Source: Phocaeicola_A sp964514145
Lineage (GTDB): Bacteria > Bacteroidota > Bacteroidia > Bacteroidales > Bacteroidaceae
Assembly (NCBI GenBank): GCA_964514145.1
Contig: CAZEPM010000024.1
Span: forward strand, 1 to 20,304
Reading direction: 5' to 3'
DNA length: 20,304 nt
The position numbers and the translations under genes were made by a program. Every line of letters begins with the position of its first letter. Position 1 is the stretch's first letter. Of the stretch, positions 1-7,415 are shown in pieces. Below the pieces are notes generated by a model. That model was not told where the DNA came from and did not search any database. It saw only the letters and a list, made by a program, of their open reading frames with translations.

Positions 1-17
1 TTTTTTTCTTTGATTCG

Positions 18-48
18 TTTGCCTTTTTCGAAAAAGCATGTACCTTTG
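18..48 (+). promoter_or_regulatory. Bacteroides-type promoter of the tRNA-Pro gene
   Basis: A TTTG (18-21) and a TACCTTTG (41-48) are separated by exactly 19 bp. This matches the known Bacteroides sigma-ABfr consensus, TTTG at -33 and TAnnTTTG at -7. The tRNA gene starts 12 bp after the -7 box, so the primary transcript would have only a very short leader. It is the best-matching promoter in the window, because both boxes and the spacing fit. Confidence 0.8.
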
Positions 49-59
49 CACTCGCTAAA

Positions 60-132
60 CGGAAAGTAGCGCAGTTGGTAGCGCACTACGTTCGGGACGT
101 AGGGGTCGGGCGTTCGAGTCGCCTCTTTCCGA
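60..132 (+). tRNA. tRNA-Pro, anticodon CGG
   Basis: A full cloverleaf can be drawn. The acceptor stem is CGGAAAG (60-66) with CTTTCCG (125-131), and the discriminator base is A132. The D stem is GCGC/GCGC (69-72, 81-84). The anticodon stem is CTACG/CGTAG (86-90, 98-102) around the loop TTCGGGA, with anticodon CGG at 93-95, which reads CCG. The T stem is GGGCG/CGCCT (108-112, 120-124) with one G-T pair around TTCGAGT. The C1-G72 pair and A73 are the usual bacterial tRNA-Pro identity elements. CCA is not encoded, since CGA follows the discriminator, so the end must be added by tRNA nucleotidyltransferase. Confidence 0.95.
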
Positions 133-134
133 CG

Positions 135-170
135 AAAGACTTAACTTGGAGATGAGTTAGGTCTTTTTTT
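135..170 (+). terminator. Rho-independent terminator of tRNA-Pro
   Basis: A 12-bp stem (135-146 with 155-166, one G-U wobble) encloses an 8-nt loop, and a run of T continues through position 170. It begins three bases after the tRNA, so it fits the end of a single-gene tRNA transcript. It also lies between the rightward tRNA and the leftward HAD gene ending at 187, so it may separate the convergent transcripts. Confidence 0.85.
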
Positions 171-186
171 GTTCTTTGATGTTGGG

Positions 187-930
187 CTAGGGTAGTAAAA
201 TGTTGTCGAGATGGGTTTTTAGGGTGTTCCATTGCTTGCTAAGTGCTTGCATGGAGGGCAGTAGCAGATTGGCCCCTTTGTCGAGCAGTACTTGGTTGGG
301 GAGGGGTCCTGTGTTGACTGCGATAGTGAAGATGCCGGCAGCGACACCGGCTTCTATGCCTATGGGTGCGTTTTCAATCACTAGGGCTTCATGGGGTTGG
401 AGTTGTCTTTTTTGAAGGGCTTTCAGATAGGGTTCGGGATTGGGCTTTCCGTGTGTGACGTCATAGGCTGTTATCAGTAGTTCTTGTTGGAAGATGTTTG
501 GAAAGTTTTTGTTAAGCCGTTCGAGTAGGGAAGCTTGTCCTGATCCGGTTACGACCATGATGGTGAGTCCTTGTGCTTTGATTTGTTGTAAGACTTCAAG
601 TGATCCGGGCATGGGTTGCGCCGTTGGATAGGTATTGAACAGTTCAGTTTTGGTGTGGTATATTTGTTTGATTTCTTCTTCTGTGGCGTCTTTACCTCGT
701 TCTCTGCGGTTTACGATATTGATGGTATCTGTGCTTGTTCGTCCTTCGTGTAGATAGGCTTCTTCTTGCGATAGATGGAGACCGTATAGTTTCATTGCTT
801 TGTGCCATGCACGGGTATGGTTGGGCATCGAATTAAACAAAACGCCGTCCATGTCGAAAAGAACGGCTTTTAAGTGGATGGCATTGTAGTGATGTTGTTG
901 TAGATAGTTTTGTATTTCTTGTATATACAT
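187..930 (-). CDS. HAD-superfamily hydrolase, beta-phosphoglucomutase-like
   Basis: This 247-residue protein is a cytoplasmic HAD phosphatase or phosphomutase of the beta-phosphoglucomutase/PGP-like subgroup. All four HAD motifs are visible. Motif I is DMDGVLFNS with nucleophile D26 and acid/base D28. A helical cap insert follows at about residues 35-105. Motif II is VVTGSG (T128), motif III is GKPNPEPY (K162), and motif IV is VIENAPIGIEAG (E186/N187 where many relatives have ED). The length is usual for the family. The start lies 24 bp after the stop of the upstream patatin gene, so the two are probably cotranscribed. No strong Shine-Dalgarno is present, as is common in this phylum. The substrate cannot be told from sequence; a sugar phosphate is the likely guess, and the ENA in motif IV argues against assuming true beta-phosphoglucomutase. 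Confidence 0.88.
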   Translation of the reverse strand: MYIQEIQNYLQQHHYNAIHLKAVLFDMDGVLFNSMPNHTRAWHKAMKLYGLHLSQEEAYLHEGRTSTDTINIVNRRERGKDATEEEIKQIYHTKTELFNTYPTAQPMPGSLEVLQQIKAQGLTIMVVTGSGQASLLERLNKNFPNIFQQELLITAYDVTHGKPNPEPYLKALQKRQLQPHEALVIENAPIGIEAGVAAGIFTIAVNTGPLPNQVLLDKGANLLLPSMQALSKQWNTLKTHLDNILLP

Positions 931-954
931 TTTGTTGATGATAAATGTCAGGTG

Positions 955-2973
955 TTAAAAGTTATATCCTAAACTGATGTAGATTCCTAGTTTTTCGGTG
1001 ATGTTCGAATAGTTGAATGTGAGTTCAAACGGTCCCAGGAAGGTGTCGTATCCGTATGTGGCTCCACATCCCCACATGGTGTGTTCAAATAGTTGATCCC
1101 ATTCGTTACTGTTGGTTCCGACATTGAACGTGCCGGTTACGTAGTGGTTGCTTCCCATGCGTTGACGTAGGCGTATGCCGCCGACGAATGCTTTCGAGAG
1201 TATCATTTGCATGTAATCGATTCCGACAAAGTTGAGTTGATGCTCTTCGAAACGTTGCGATAGGTTACCTCCGATCAGGTTGGCAATCGTAAATGTGTAG
1301 TCATTAGATAGCAGGGTACGTCCACTTATCCATGGTAAGATACTGAAGCGGTTGGTTATCCGAAAGGCTCCTTCCCAGGATGCATTGATGCAGGTGATTA
1401 TTCGATTGCCGTTATATTTGATACCGTTGTTTGTGTAGAGTGTGGCTCCAATATTCCATTTCATTCCTTTGGTGGGGTAAGTGCGTCGGTCGTAACTGTC
1501 GAATTGCATTTGTCCGTAGTAGGTAATCAGTTGTTGGTTCTCGAGTACCATGTCTCCTCCATCGTAGTTGGCAGGAAGGAGCAGGTCTTTGTATTTATAA
1601 TATTCGTAGCGCGAACCTAGTGAAAATAGGATGCTTCGCCAGCTTCGCGAGATGTTGATTTGTCCGCGATTGAGCACATAAGAATAGGTGCAGAATTTGT
1701 CCCCATTGTTATAGAGGTCTAGATCGTTATAGCCTATTTGGTAATTGACGCTCATATCCCAACCATAAAATGGTCGGAAAGTATATCCTATGTTTCCGTA
1801 TGTTTGTCTTCCTAAGCGTAGTGTTAGTGAGGCGTAGTGTGATCTCTTTTTATTCAAGTTGATGTAGGTGTTCAGTATCAAAGCTGCCAATGATTCGTTG
1901 TTGAACCGAACACCTACATTGATTGCATTGTCGGGATCAGCTCCGGGATCTATTTCTGGTATGATGTCGGTTTCTGTCGTTTTTACGGTAAATGGGTCAT
2001 GTGGTTTGGGGATGTAGTTTTCTGGGATACCGATTTTTTGTTTTATAGCTATGAGGCTGTCCCATTGCGCCATGGCTGCTCGCTCTCCTCTGATTTTAAG
2101 TGTGTCTATGGCTTGTTGTGAGAAACTGGCTGCTGAATATCCCTGAACGTCGACTTTGATGAGTATGTCGCTATTTTCAGCATTGTTTTTATATTTGTTC
2201 GAGCAAATAATATTGATGATTTGTCCCAACACATCACTCATAGTGTTGAGCTTGTCTGCCGAAGCCATATTGTCTTGCACGTCTACGCCGATGATGATGT
2301 CTGCCCCCATTTGTTTGGCTACGTCAACAGGATAGTTGTTGGTCATACCGCCATCGACCAATACCATGTTGTTCCAATGTACAGGTTCGAATACTCCGGG
2401 GATAGATATGCTGGCACGCATGGCTAGAGCGAGTTTACCGCTATGGAATACGTATTCCGAACCGTCTACGATGTTCGTGGCTACGCAAGCAAAGGGGGTT
2501 GGAAGTTTTTGGAAATCTATGGAGTCATGATAGCCCTCTGTCAGTTGGGAAAGGAGGTAAGCAATGTTGCGTCCGCTAATAACGCCACCTTTAATGGCAT
2601 CTTTAGGGGTGTTGTTGAACGGAACGGAGAGTGTGTATTTTTCATCGTTTTGCTTCTTTACTAATAGCTGTTCCTTGCGGTCTACGGCATCGGTCAGCAA
2701 AGTCGGCCAATCTTGTATCATGATGATACTGTCTAATTGTTGGGGAGTGTAGCCTATGGCATATAGTCCGCCAATGATAGATCCCATACTGGTTCCTACA
2801 ATATAGTCGATAGGAATTCCTGCTTTTTCGATGATTTTCAGTGCTCCGACATGTGCCATGCCCTTAGCTCCGCCACCACTTAATACGACGGCGACTTTCT
2901 TGCGCTCTGATTGAGCTTGTATAGAGAGAATGCTTGTCAGTAACAGTAGCAGTAAGTAACCTGATTTTTTCAT
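955..2973 (-). CDS. Patatin-like phospholipase fused to an outer-membrane beta-barrel
   Basis: This 672-residue protein has an N-terminal signal peptide (residues 1-20, ending IQA) and then a patatin domain (about 26-310). The oxyanion loop is SGGGAKG (32-38), the nucleophile elbow is GTSMGS with S62, and the catalytic aspartate is D207 in DGG. From about 348 to the C-terminal phenylalanine there are alternating beta-strand-like stretches with Omp85-like turns, YPTKG at 500-503 and FLGPFEL at 645-651. This is the layout of PlpD-type (type Vd) proteins, in which an outer-membrane barrel holds a serine lipid hydrolase. The usual POTRA domain between the parts is not evident; only about 35 residues rich in P, D and T lie there. 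The start is supported by AAGGAG 5 bp upstream, the clearest ribosome-binding site in the window. The barrel and esterase assignments are family-based; the substrate is unknown. Confidence 0.9.
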   Translation of the reverse strand: MKKSGYLLLLLLTSILSIQAQSERKKVAVVLSGGGAKGMAHVGALKIIEKAGIPIDYIVGTSMGSIIGGLYAIGYTPQQLDSIIMIQDWPTLLTDAVDRKEQLLVKKQNDEKYTLSVPFNNTPKDAIKGGVISGRNIAYLLSQLTEGYHDSIDFQKLPTPFACVATNIVDGSEYVFHSGKLALAMRASISIPGVFEPVHWNNMVLVDGGMTNNYPVDVAKQMGADIIIGVDVQDNMASADKLNTMSDVLGQIINIICSNKYKNNAENSDILIKVDVQGYSAASFSQQAIDTLKIRGERAAMAQWDSLIAIKQKIGIPENYIPKPHDPFTVKTTETDIIPEIDPGADPDNAINVGVRFNNESLAALILNTYINLNKKRSHYASLTLRLGRQTYGNIGYTFRPFYGWDMSVNYQIGYNDLDLYNNGDKFCTYSYVLNRGQINISRSWRSILFSLGSRYEYYKYKDLLLPANYDGGDMVLENQQLITYYGQMQFDSYDRRTYPTKGMKWNIGATLYTNNGIKYNGNRIITCINASWEGAFRITNRFSILPWISGRTLLSNDYTFTIANLIGGNLSQRFEEHQLNFVGIDYMQMILSKAFVGGIRLRQRMGSNHYVTGTFNVGTNSNEWDQLFEHTMWGCGATYGYDTFLGPFELTFNYSNITEKLGIYISLGYNF

Positions 2974-3002
2974 GGACTCCTTTTTGATTCGAAGATAACG
3001 AA

Positions 3003-3049
3003 ATAAGTCGTTAATTCAATATACACAAATGTGTGAATTAACGACTTAT
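3003..3049 (-). terminator. Perfect 16-bp inverted repeat after pgi
   Basis: ATAAGTCGTTAATTCA (3003-3018) is exactly complementary to 3034-3049. The 15-nt interior can add a short CAC/GTG stem. It lies in the 115-bp gap between the pgi stop and the patatin start. It could end or attenuate the lysS-gpsA-pgi message, but the downstream side has only TTT before CG, so a classical U-tract is missing. An operator, or an RNA-processing or stabilising hairpin, is possible instead. Confidence 0.5.
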
Positions 3050-3088
3050 GAAGTTTCTTTATGACTTTAAAGCAGTTTTTTCTTGTTT

Positions 3089-4435
3089 TTACAATCTGGC
3101 TTGAATTGCTTTTGATTCTTCCTCATAGCCGGGCTTATTAAGCAGGGCAAACATGTTCTTTTTGTAGGCTTCGACTCCTGGTTGGTTAAATGGGTTTACG
3201 CCTAAGACATAACCACTGATACCACAGGCTTTTTCGAAGAAATAGATAAGTTGTCCAAGATAATATTCATTGAGCTCAGGAACTATCAATCGCAGGTTAG
3301 GAACACCTCCGTCTACGTGTGCCAATTGGGTTCCTAGTTCTGCCATCTTGTTTACCTCGTCCACCCGTTTTCCAGCCAGGAAGTTTAGACCGTCTAGATT
3401 GTCAGTATCTGTAGGTATTTCCAATTGATGAGCTGGCTTTTCAATTGAGATTACTGTCTCGAAGATGGTGCGTTCGCCGTCTTGAATCCATTGTCCCATT
3501 GAATGTAGGTCTGTGGAAAAATCTACTGAAGCGGGGAAGATTCCTTTGTGGTCTTTACCTTCAGACTCTCCGAATAATTGTTTCCACCACTCGCTTATGT
3601 AATGAAGTTTAGGATGAAAGTTGACCAATATCTCATTCTTCTTACCGTTTTGCGCATATAAGATGTTACGTACAGCGGCATATACCGCAGAAGGATTTTC
3701 CATATATGGAACTTTTTGATCTGTAAGTTTTTCCATATCACGTGCACCTTGTATGAGTTGTTCGATGTCGTGTCCAGCTATTGCGATGGGCAACAAACCA
3801 ACAGGGGTAAGAACGGAGAAGCGTCCGCCAACATTGTCTGGAATAATGAAAGTCTTGTATCCTTCTTTGTCTGCCATTACACGTGCAGCTCCCTTTTTTG
3901 CATCAGTAATGGCAACAATTACCTGGCGAGCGATCTCTTTGCCACGTTGGTTTTCACATTGTTCTTTCAAAAGTCGGAATGCTAAAGCCGTTTCGGTTGT
4001 TGTGCCTGATTTGGATATATTGATAACGCCAAATTTTTTATCTTTCAGATATTCTGTCAACTCAAACAAATAGTCTTCGCTGATGTTGTGTCCAGCATGA
4101 ATCATGATAGGTGCATCGTGCTTCGTTTGCAACCATTCAAAACTATTAGACAACGCTTCGTTGACTGCACGAGCACCTAGATAGCTTCCACCGATGCCGG
4201 CTACAATTACGACTTCACAATTTTCGCGGAGAACTTTGGCACATGCTTTCAGATCGTTTAAATGTTCTTGTGTGATAGCCGACGGAAGATGAAGCCATCC
4301 TAAGAAATCATTACCAAGACCTGTTCCTTCTTCAAGAGTTTGCATAGCAGCTCTTACCTGTGATTCGTAAGCGGCAATTCCTTCTTTTGAAATGAATTGG
4401 GCTACCTTGTCAATGTTTAAGCAAATGTTTTTCAT
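3089..4435 (-). CDS. pgi: Glucose-6-phosphate isomerase
   Basis: Interconverts glucose 6-phosphate and fructose 6-phosphate in the cytoplasm, in glycolysis and gluconeogenesis. At 448 residues it is the shorter bacterial type, as in Bacillus-like Pgi, rather than the roughly 550-residue E. coli type. Visible signatures are GIGGSYLG (80-87), the phosphate-binding SKSGTTTET (141-149), VGGRFSVL (202-209), GESEGKDHKG (289-298) with the likely catalytic E290, H311 in STDLHSMGQW, and the C-terminal signature PFNQPGVEAYKK (415-426) with the conserved K425. It starts 16 bp after gpsA ends and is the third gene of a tight lysS-gpsA-pgi run, so cotranscription is likely. Confidence 0.97.
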   Translation of the reverse strand: MKNICLNIDKVAQFISKEGIAAYESQVRAAMQTLEEGTGLGNDFLGWLHLPSAITQEHLNDLKACAKVLRENCEVVIVAGIGGSYLGARAVNEALSNSFEWLQTKHDAPIMIHAGHNISEDYLFELTEYLKDKKFGVINISKSGTTTETALAFRLLKEQCENQRGKEIARQVIVAITDAKKGAARVMADKEGYKTFIIPDNVGGRFSVLTPVGLLPIAIAGHDIEQLIQGARDMEKLTDQKVPYMENPSAVYAAVRNILYAQNGKKNEILVNFHPKLHYISEWWKQLFGESEGKDHKGIFPASVDFSTDLHSMGQWIQDGERTIFETVISIEKPAHQLEIPTDTDNLDGLNFLAGKRVDEVNKMAELGTQLAHVDGGVPNLRLIVPELNEYYLGQLIYFFEKACGISGYVLGVNPFNQPGVEAYKKNMFALLNKPGYEEESKAIQARL

Positions 4436-4451
4436 AATGATATTGTTTGTA

Positions 4452-5453
4452 TTATCTCATAGAATCTGTTAGGAGTTTTATTTCTGTCATAGGAGAAATA
4501 CCTCTGTAAAGAATGTTGTAAACCGCATTTAGTATAGGCATATTGACCTGATACTTCTGATTGATTTCTTTCATGCATTTAGTGCCATAATAGCCTTCGG
4601 CAACCATCTCCATTTCGATTTGTGCACTTTTGACCGAATATCCTTTACCAATCATTGTGCCAAACAAATGATTCCGGCTAAAGCGTGAATAGCCTGTGAC
4701 AAGTAAATCGCCTAGATAGGCAGATTTCCATACATTTCGTTTGATTGGATAGACAATATTTAAGAAGCGATCCATTTCCTCAAGTGCATTAGAGAGGAGT
4801 ACGGCTAAGAAATTGTCTCCATATTTCAGTCCATAGCAAATACCGGCAGCTATAGCATATACATTCTTCAGGACGGCAGCATATTCAATGCCATCAACAT
4901 CGTCACTGACAGAAGTTTTAATATAGGTCGTATTTAGTCTTTCGGCAAAAAGAGAAGCTTTTCTTATGTCTTTACATCCAATGGTGAGATACGAAAGGCG
5001 TTCGAGAGCGACTTCTTCTGCATGACATGGGCCTGATATGATGGCAATGTTTTCTTCCGGGACATCGAATGTGTGATGAAAATAACGTGAAATAATTTCA
5101 TTGTTTTCCGGCACAATGCCTTTAATAGCTGTTACAACAAATTTATTTTTAATGGGTGTCTTTAGTTTCTTCAGATGATCTTTCATGTAAGGCGATGGTG
5201 TTACGAAAATCAGAATATCCGAATCGTGTGCCACTTGGTTGATATCCGAAGAAAAATGAATGCGTTTAATGTCAAAATGAACTCCGGTTAGATAAGCCGG
5301 ATTGTGTCCTAAACGTTTGAAATCCTCAATGCGATCATCTCGGCGCATGTACCAATTAATACTATGTGCATGTGTCAGGATGATTTTGGCGAGTGCTGTT
5401 GCCCAGCTTCCTCCACCCATGATTCCTATTTTCCCACTAGGAAATGCAGACAT
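4452..5453 (-). CDS. gpsA: NAD(P)-dependent glycerol-3-phosphate dehydrogenase
   Basis: Reduces dihydroxyacetone phosphate to sn-glycerol 3-phosphate, the backbone precursor of phospholipids. The 333-residue length fits the family. The N-terminal Rossmann loop is GIMGGGSWATALA (10-22). Family motifs follow: the lysine of AIKGI (K111), ISGPCHAEE (139-147), the catalytic lysine region AAVLKNVYAIAAG (K196), GDL (D249), and SRNHLFG (R260/N261) near the substrate site. The C-terminal EGYYGTK is also typical. It starts 15 bp after lysS and is followed 16 bp later by pgi; Pgi and GpsA both work near triose and hexose phosphates, but pairing with LysRS has no obvious metabolic logic. Confidence 0.96.
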   Translation of the reverse strand: MSAFPSGKIGIMGGGSWATALAKIILTHAHSINWYMRRDDRIEDFKRLGHNPAYLTGVHFDIKRIHFSSDINQVAHDSDILIFVTPSPYMKDHLKKLKTPIKNKFVVTAIKGIVPENNEIISRYFHHTFDVPEENIAIISGPCHAEEVALERLSYLTIGCKDIRKASLFAERLNTTYIKTSVSDDVDGIEYAAVLKNVYAIAAGICYGLKYGDNFLAVLLSNALEEMDRFLNIVYPIKRNVWKSAYLGDLLVTGYSRFSRNHLFGTMIGKGYSVKSAQIEMEMVAEGYYGTKCMKEINQKYQVNMPILNAVYNILYRGISPMTEIKLLTDSMR

Positions 5454-5468
5454 GATATTTCTTTATGG

Positions 5469-7199
5469 TTATTCAATCTTGCTGATCCATCCGGCTACTT
5501 CATTCACAGATGGTTGAGCAAGATTTAGTTTATATTTCTTGTTTATTCCACAGATATCTTGATGAAGTTTTTGAGGATTAACATCCTTTATGTCGTTGAT
5601 AAGATTATATCCGGCTTTTTGGATTAGCGGGATCCATTCTTCCGGGATTCCCAATGCTATGTATTTGCTGGCATTGTCTTTGGGAATTTTCTTTTCCGGG
5701 CGCATTTGAGGGAAGAATAGAACTTCCTGAATAGTGTTTTGACCAGTCATCAGCATAACAAGTCTGTCCATTCCGATTCCCATGCCTGAGGTTGGTGGCA
5801 TTCCGTATTCAAGGGCACGTATGAAGTCTCGATCAATAATCATAGCCTCATCATCTCCTTTTTCGCTCAGACGCATCTGTTCTTCAAATCGTTTGAGTTG
5901 GTCTATCGGATCATTGAGCTCAGAATATGCATTGCAGAGTTCTTTCCCATTGACCATAAGTTCGAATCGCTCAGTCAATTCCGGATTGTTGCGGTGACGT
6001 TTAGTCAAAGGTGACATCTCAATAGGATAATCGGTGATAAACGTGGGTTGGATATAGTGTCCTTCACAAAATTCACCGAAAATCTCGTCGATTAGTTTGC
6101 CCTTACCCATTGTATCGTCAATCTCCATATTAAGCTTTTGACAAACTCCGCGAATTTGCGTTTCGTCCATACCCGTAAGGTCATATCCGGTATGTTCTTT
6201 GATAGATTCAAGCATGGTTACACGACGGAAAGGAGCTTTAAAGCTAATTACATTATCACCCACCAAAACATCGGTCGTTCCATTTACGTCCATACAGATT
6301 TTTTCAATCATCTGTTCGGTAAATTTCATCATCCAATTATAATCTTTATAGGCAACATAAATTTCCATACATGTAAACTCCGGATTGTGCGTGCGATCCA
6401 TGCCTTCGTTGCGGAAGTTTTTTCCTATCTCGTACACACCTTCGAAACCTCCCACTATGAGCCGTTTCAGATAAAGTTCACTGGCAATGCGCAGATACAA
6501 AGGGATGTCGAGCGCATTGTGGTGAGTGATGAACGGGCGTGCGGCAGCACCACCTGGAATGGCTTGTAAGATAGGTGTTTCTACTTCGATGTATCCTTTG
6601 TCATTGAAGTATTCACGCATGGAGTTGTACACCTTGTTGCGCTTGAGGAAAATATCCTTTACCCCTTCGTTTACTACGAGGTCAACATAGCGTTGACGAT
6701 AGCGAAGTTCTGGGTCTTCAAATTTGTCGTATGCCACTCCGTCTTTGTATTTGACTATTGGAAGCGGGCGAATACTCTTAGATAATACCGTAAGTTTATA
6801 TGCGTGTACGCTGATTTCGCCCATTTGTGTTTTGAATACTTCACCTTCGATTCCCACAAAATCGCCCAAATCAAGCAAACGTTTAAATACTATATTATAA
6901 AGGTCTTTGTTTTCTTCGGGACAGATATCGTCTCGTGTTATATAAACTTGGATGCGTCCTTTGGCGTCTTGTAACTCAATGAAAGAGGCTTTACCCATGA
7001 TGCGGCGCGACATGATGCGTCCAGCAATAGAGACTTTACGTCGGGTTTGCTCATCTTCATTAAATTCCGCTTTGATATCAATTGAAAAAGCATTGGTTAT
7101 ATATTCGGCAGCAGGATAGGGCTCGATGCCCATTGTTCTGAGTTCGTTCAGACTGTTGCGTCTGTTGATTTCCTGTTCGCTTAACTCTAAAATGTTCAT
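5469..7199 (-). CDS. lysS: Lysyl-tRNA synthetase, class II, with C-terminal extension
   Basis: Charges tRNA-Lys with lysine. An N-terminal OB-fold anticodon-binding domain (about residues 55-145) precedes the class II catalytic core. Motif 1 lies around GYIEVETPIL (202-211) with the following PGGAAARPF. Motif 2 is FRNEGMDRTHNPEF (262-275) and motif 3 is GMGIGMDRLVML (472-483). The core ends near FFPQMRPE (495-502). A further roughly 74 residues (503-576) are absent from E. coli LysS, and total length is 576 against about 505. The tail contains short helical segments such as LGIPEEWIPLIQKAGY and may be a helix-hairpin-helix-like module; such tails are, to my recollection, usual in Bacteroidetes LysRS. 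The start at 7199 lies 32 bp from a TATTTTTG -7 box. First gene of the lysS-gpsA-pgi run. Confidence 0.97.
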   Translation of the reverse strand: MNILELSEQEINRRNSLNELRTMGIEPYPAAEYITNAFSIDIKAEFNEDEQTRRKVSIAGRIMSRRIMGKASFIELQDAKGRIQVYITRDDICPEENKDLYNIVFKRLLDLGDFVGIEGEVFKTQMGEISVHAYKLTVLSKSIRPLPIVKYKDGVAYDKFEDPELRYRQRYVDLVVNEGVKDIFLKRNKVYNSMREYFNDKGYIEVETPILQAIPGGAAARPFITHHNALDIPLYLRIASELYLKRLIVGGFEGVYEIGKNFRNEGMDRTHNPEFTCMEIYVAYKDYNWMMKFTEQMIEKICMDVNGTTDVLVGDNVISFKAPFRRVTMLESIKEHTGYDLTGMDETQIRGVCQKLNMEIDDTMGKGKLIDEIFGEFCEGHYIQPTFITDYPIEMSPLTKRHRNNPELTERFELMVNGKELCNAYSELNDPIDQLKRFEEQMRLSEKGDDEAMIIDRDFIRALEYGMPPTSGMGIGMDRLVMLMTGQNTIQEVLFFPQMRPEKKIPKDNASKYIALGIPEEWIPLIQKAGYNLINDIKDVNPQKLHQDICGINKKYKLNLAQPSVNEVAGWISKIE

Positions 7200-7230
7200 C
7201 TTCTTATCTAACTCAATATTTCTATGTGGG

Positions 7231-7238
7231 CAAAAATA
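7231..7238 (-). promoter_or_regulatory. Probable -7 box of the lysS promoter
   Basis: On the minus strand this reads TATTTTTG, a full match to TAnnTTTG. It would place the start of transcription about 25 nt before the lysS ATG. No TTTG is found at the expected 19-21 bp upstream, so only half of the consensus is met. It sits between the lysS start and the hairpin at 7319-7392, which is sensible for a separate lysS transcript. Confidence 0.45.
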
Positions 7239-7318
7239 CGAATTATTCTTTAATCCGTAGCATGGATGTTTAGCTTTTTCTCCTTAGAGAAATCGGGAGA
7301 GTTGTGTTTTTGAGAAAG

Positions 7319-7392
7319 GCACATCGGATACATACGTCTTTATTGTTGTTCTAATGGTTAGACACAATGAAAGAGGCATGTATCCGACGTGC
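7319..7392 (-). other. Three-tier RNA hairpin between alaS and lysS
   Basis: On the minus-strand transcript, 15 bases (7378-7392) pair with 7319-7333. The single variation is a G-U wobble, which would be an A-C mismatch if read from the plus strand. Inside, after a 4x4 internal loop, CUUU/AAAG and AUUGU/ACAAU pair with one bulged C, and then UCUAA/UUAGA closes a 3-nt CCA loop. Nearly the whole 74 nt is therefore structured. It begins 23 bp after the alaS stop and could be the alaS 3' end, but no U-tract follows. A small RNA or a MITE-like palindrome are alternatives. Confidence 0.55.
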
Positions 7393-7415
7393 GGAATGAT
7401 GTGTGTAAGCAATTT

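Noticed and set aside
187..930. Naming the HAD protein as a true beta-phosphoglucomutase (pgmB)
   Set aside because: Motif IV has EN rather than ED and no maltose or trehalose phosphorylase gene is nearby, so the substrate is open.
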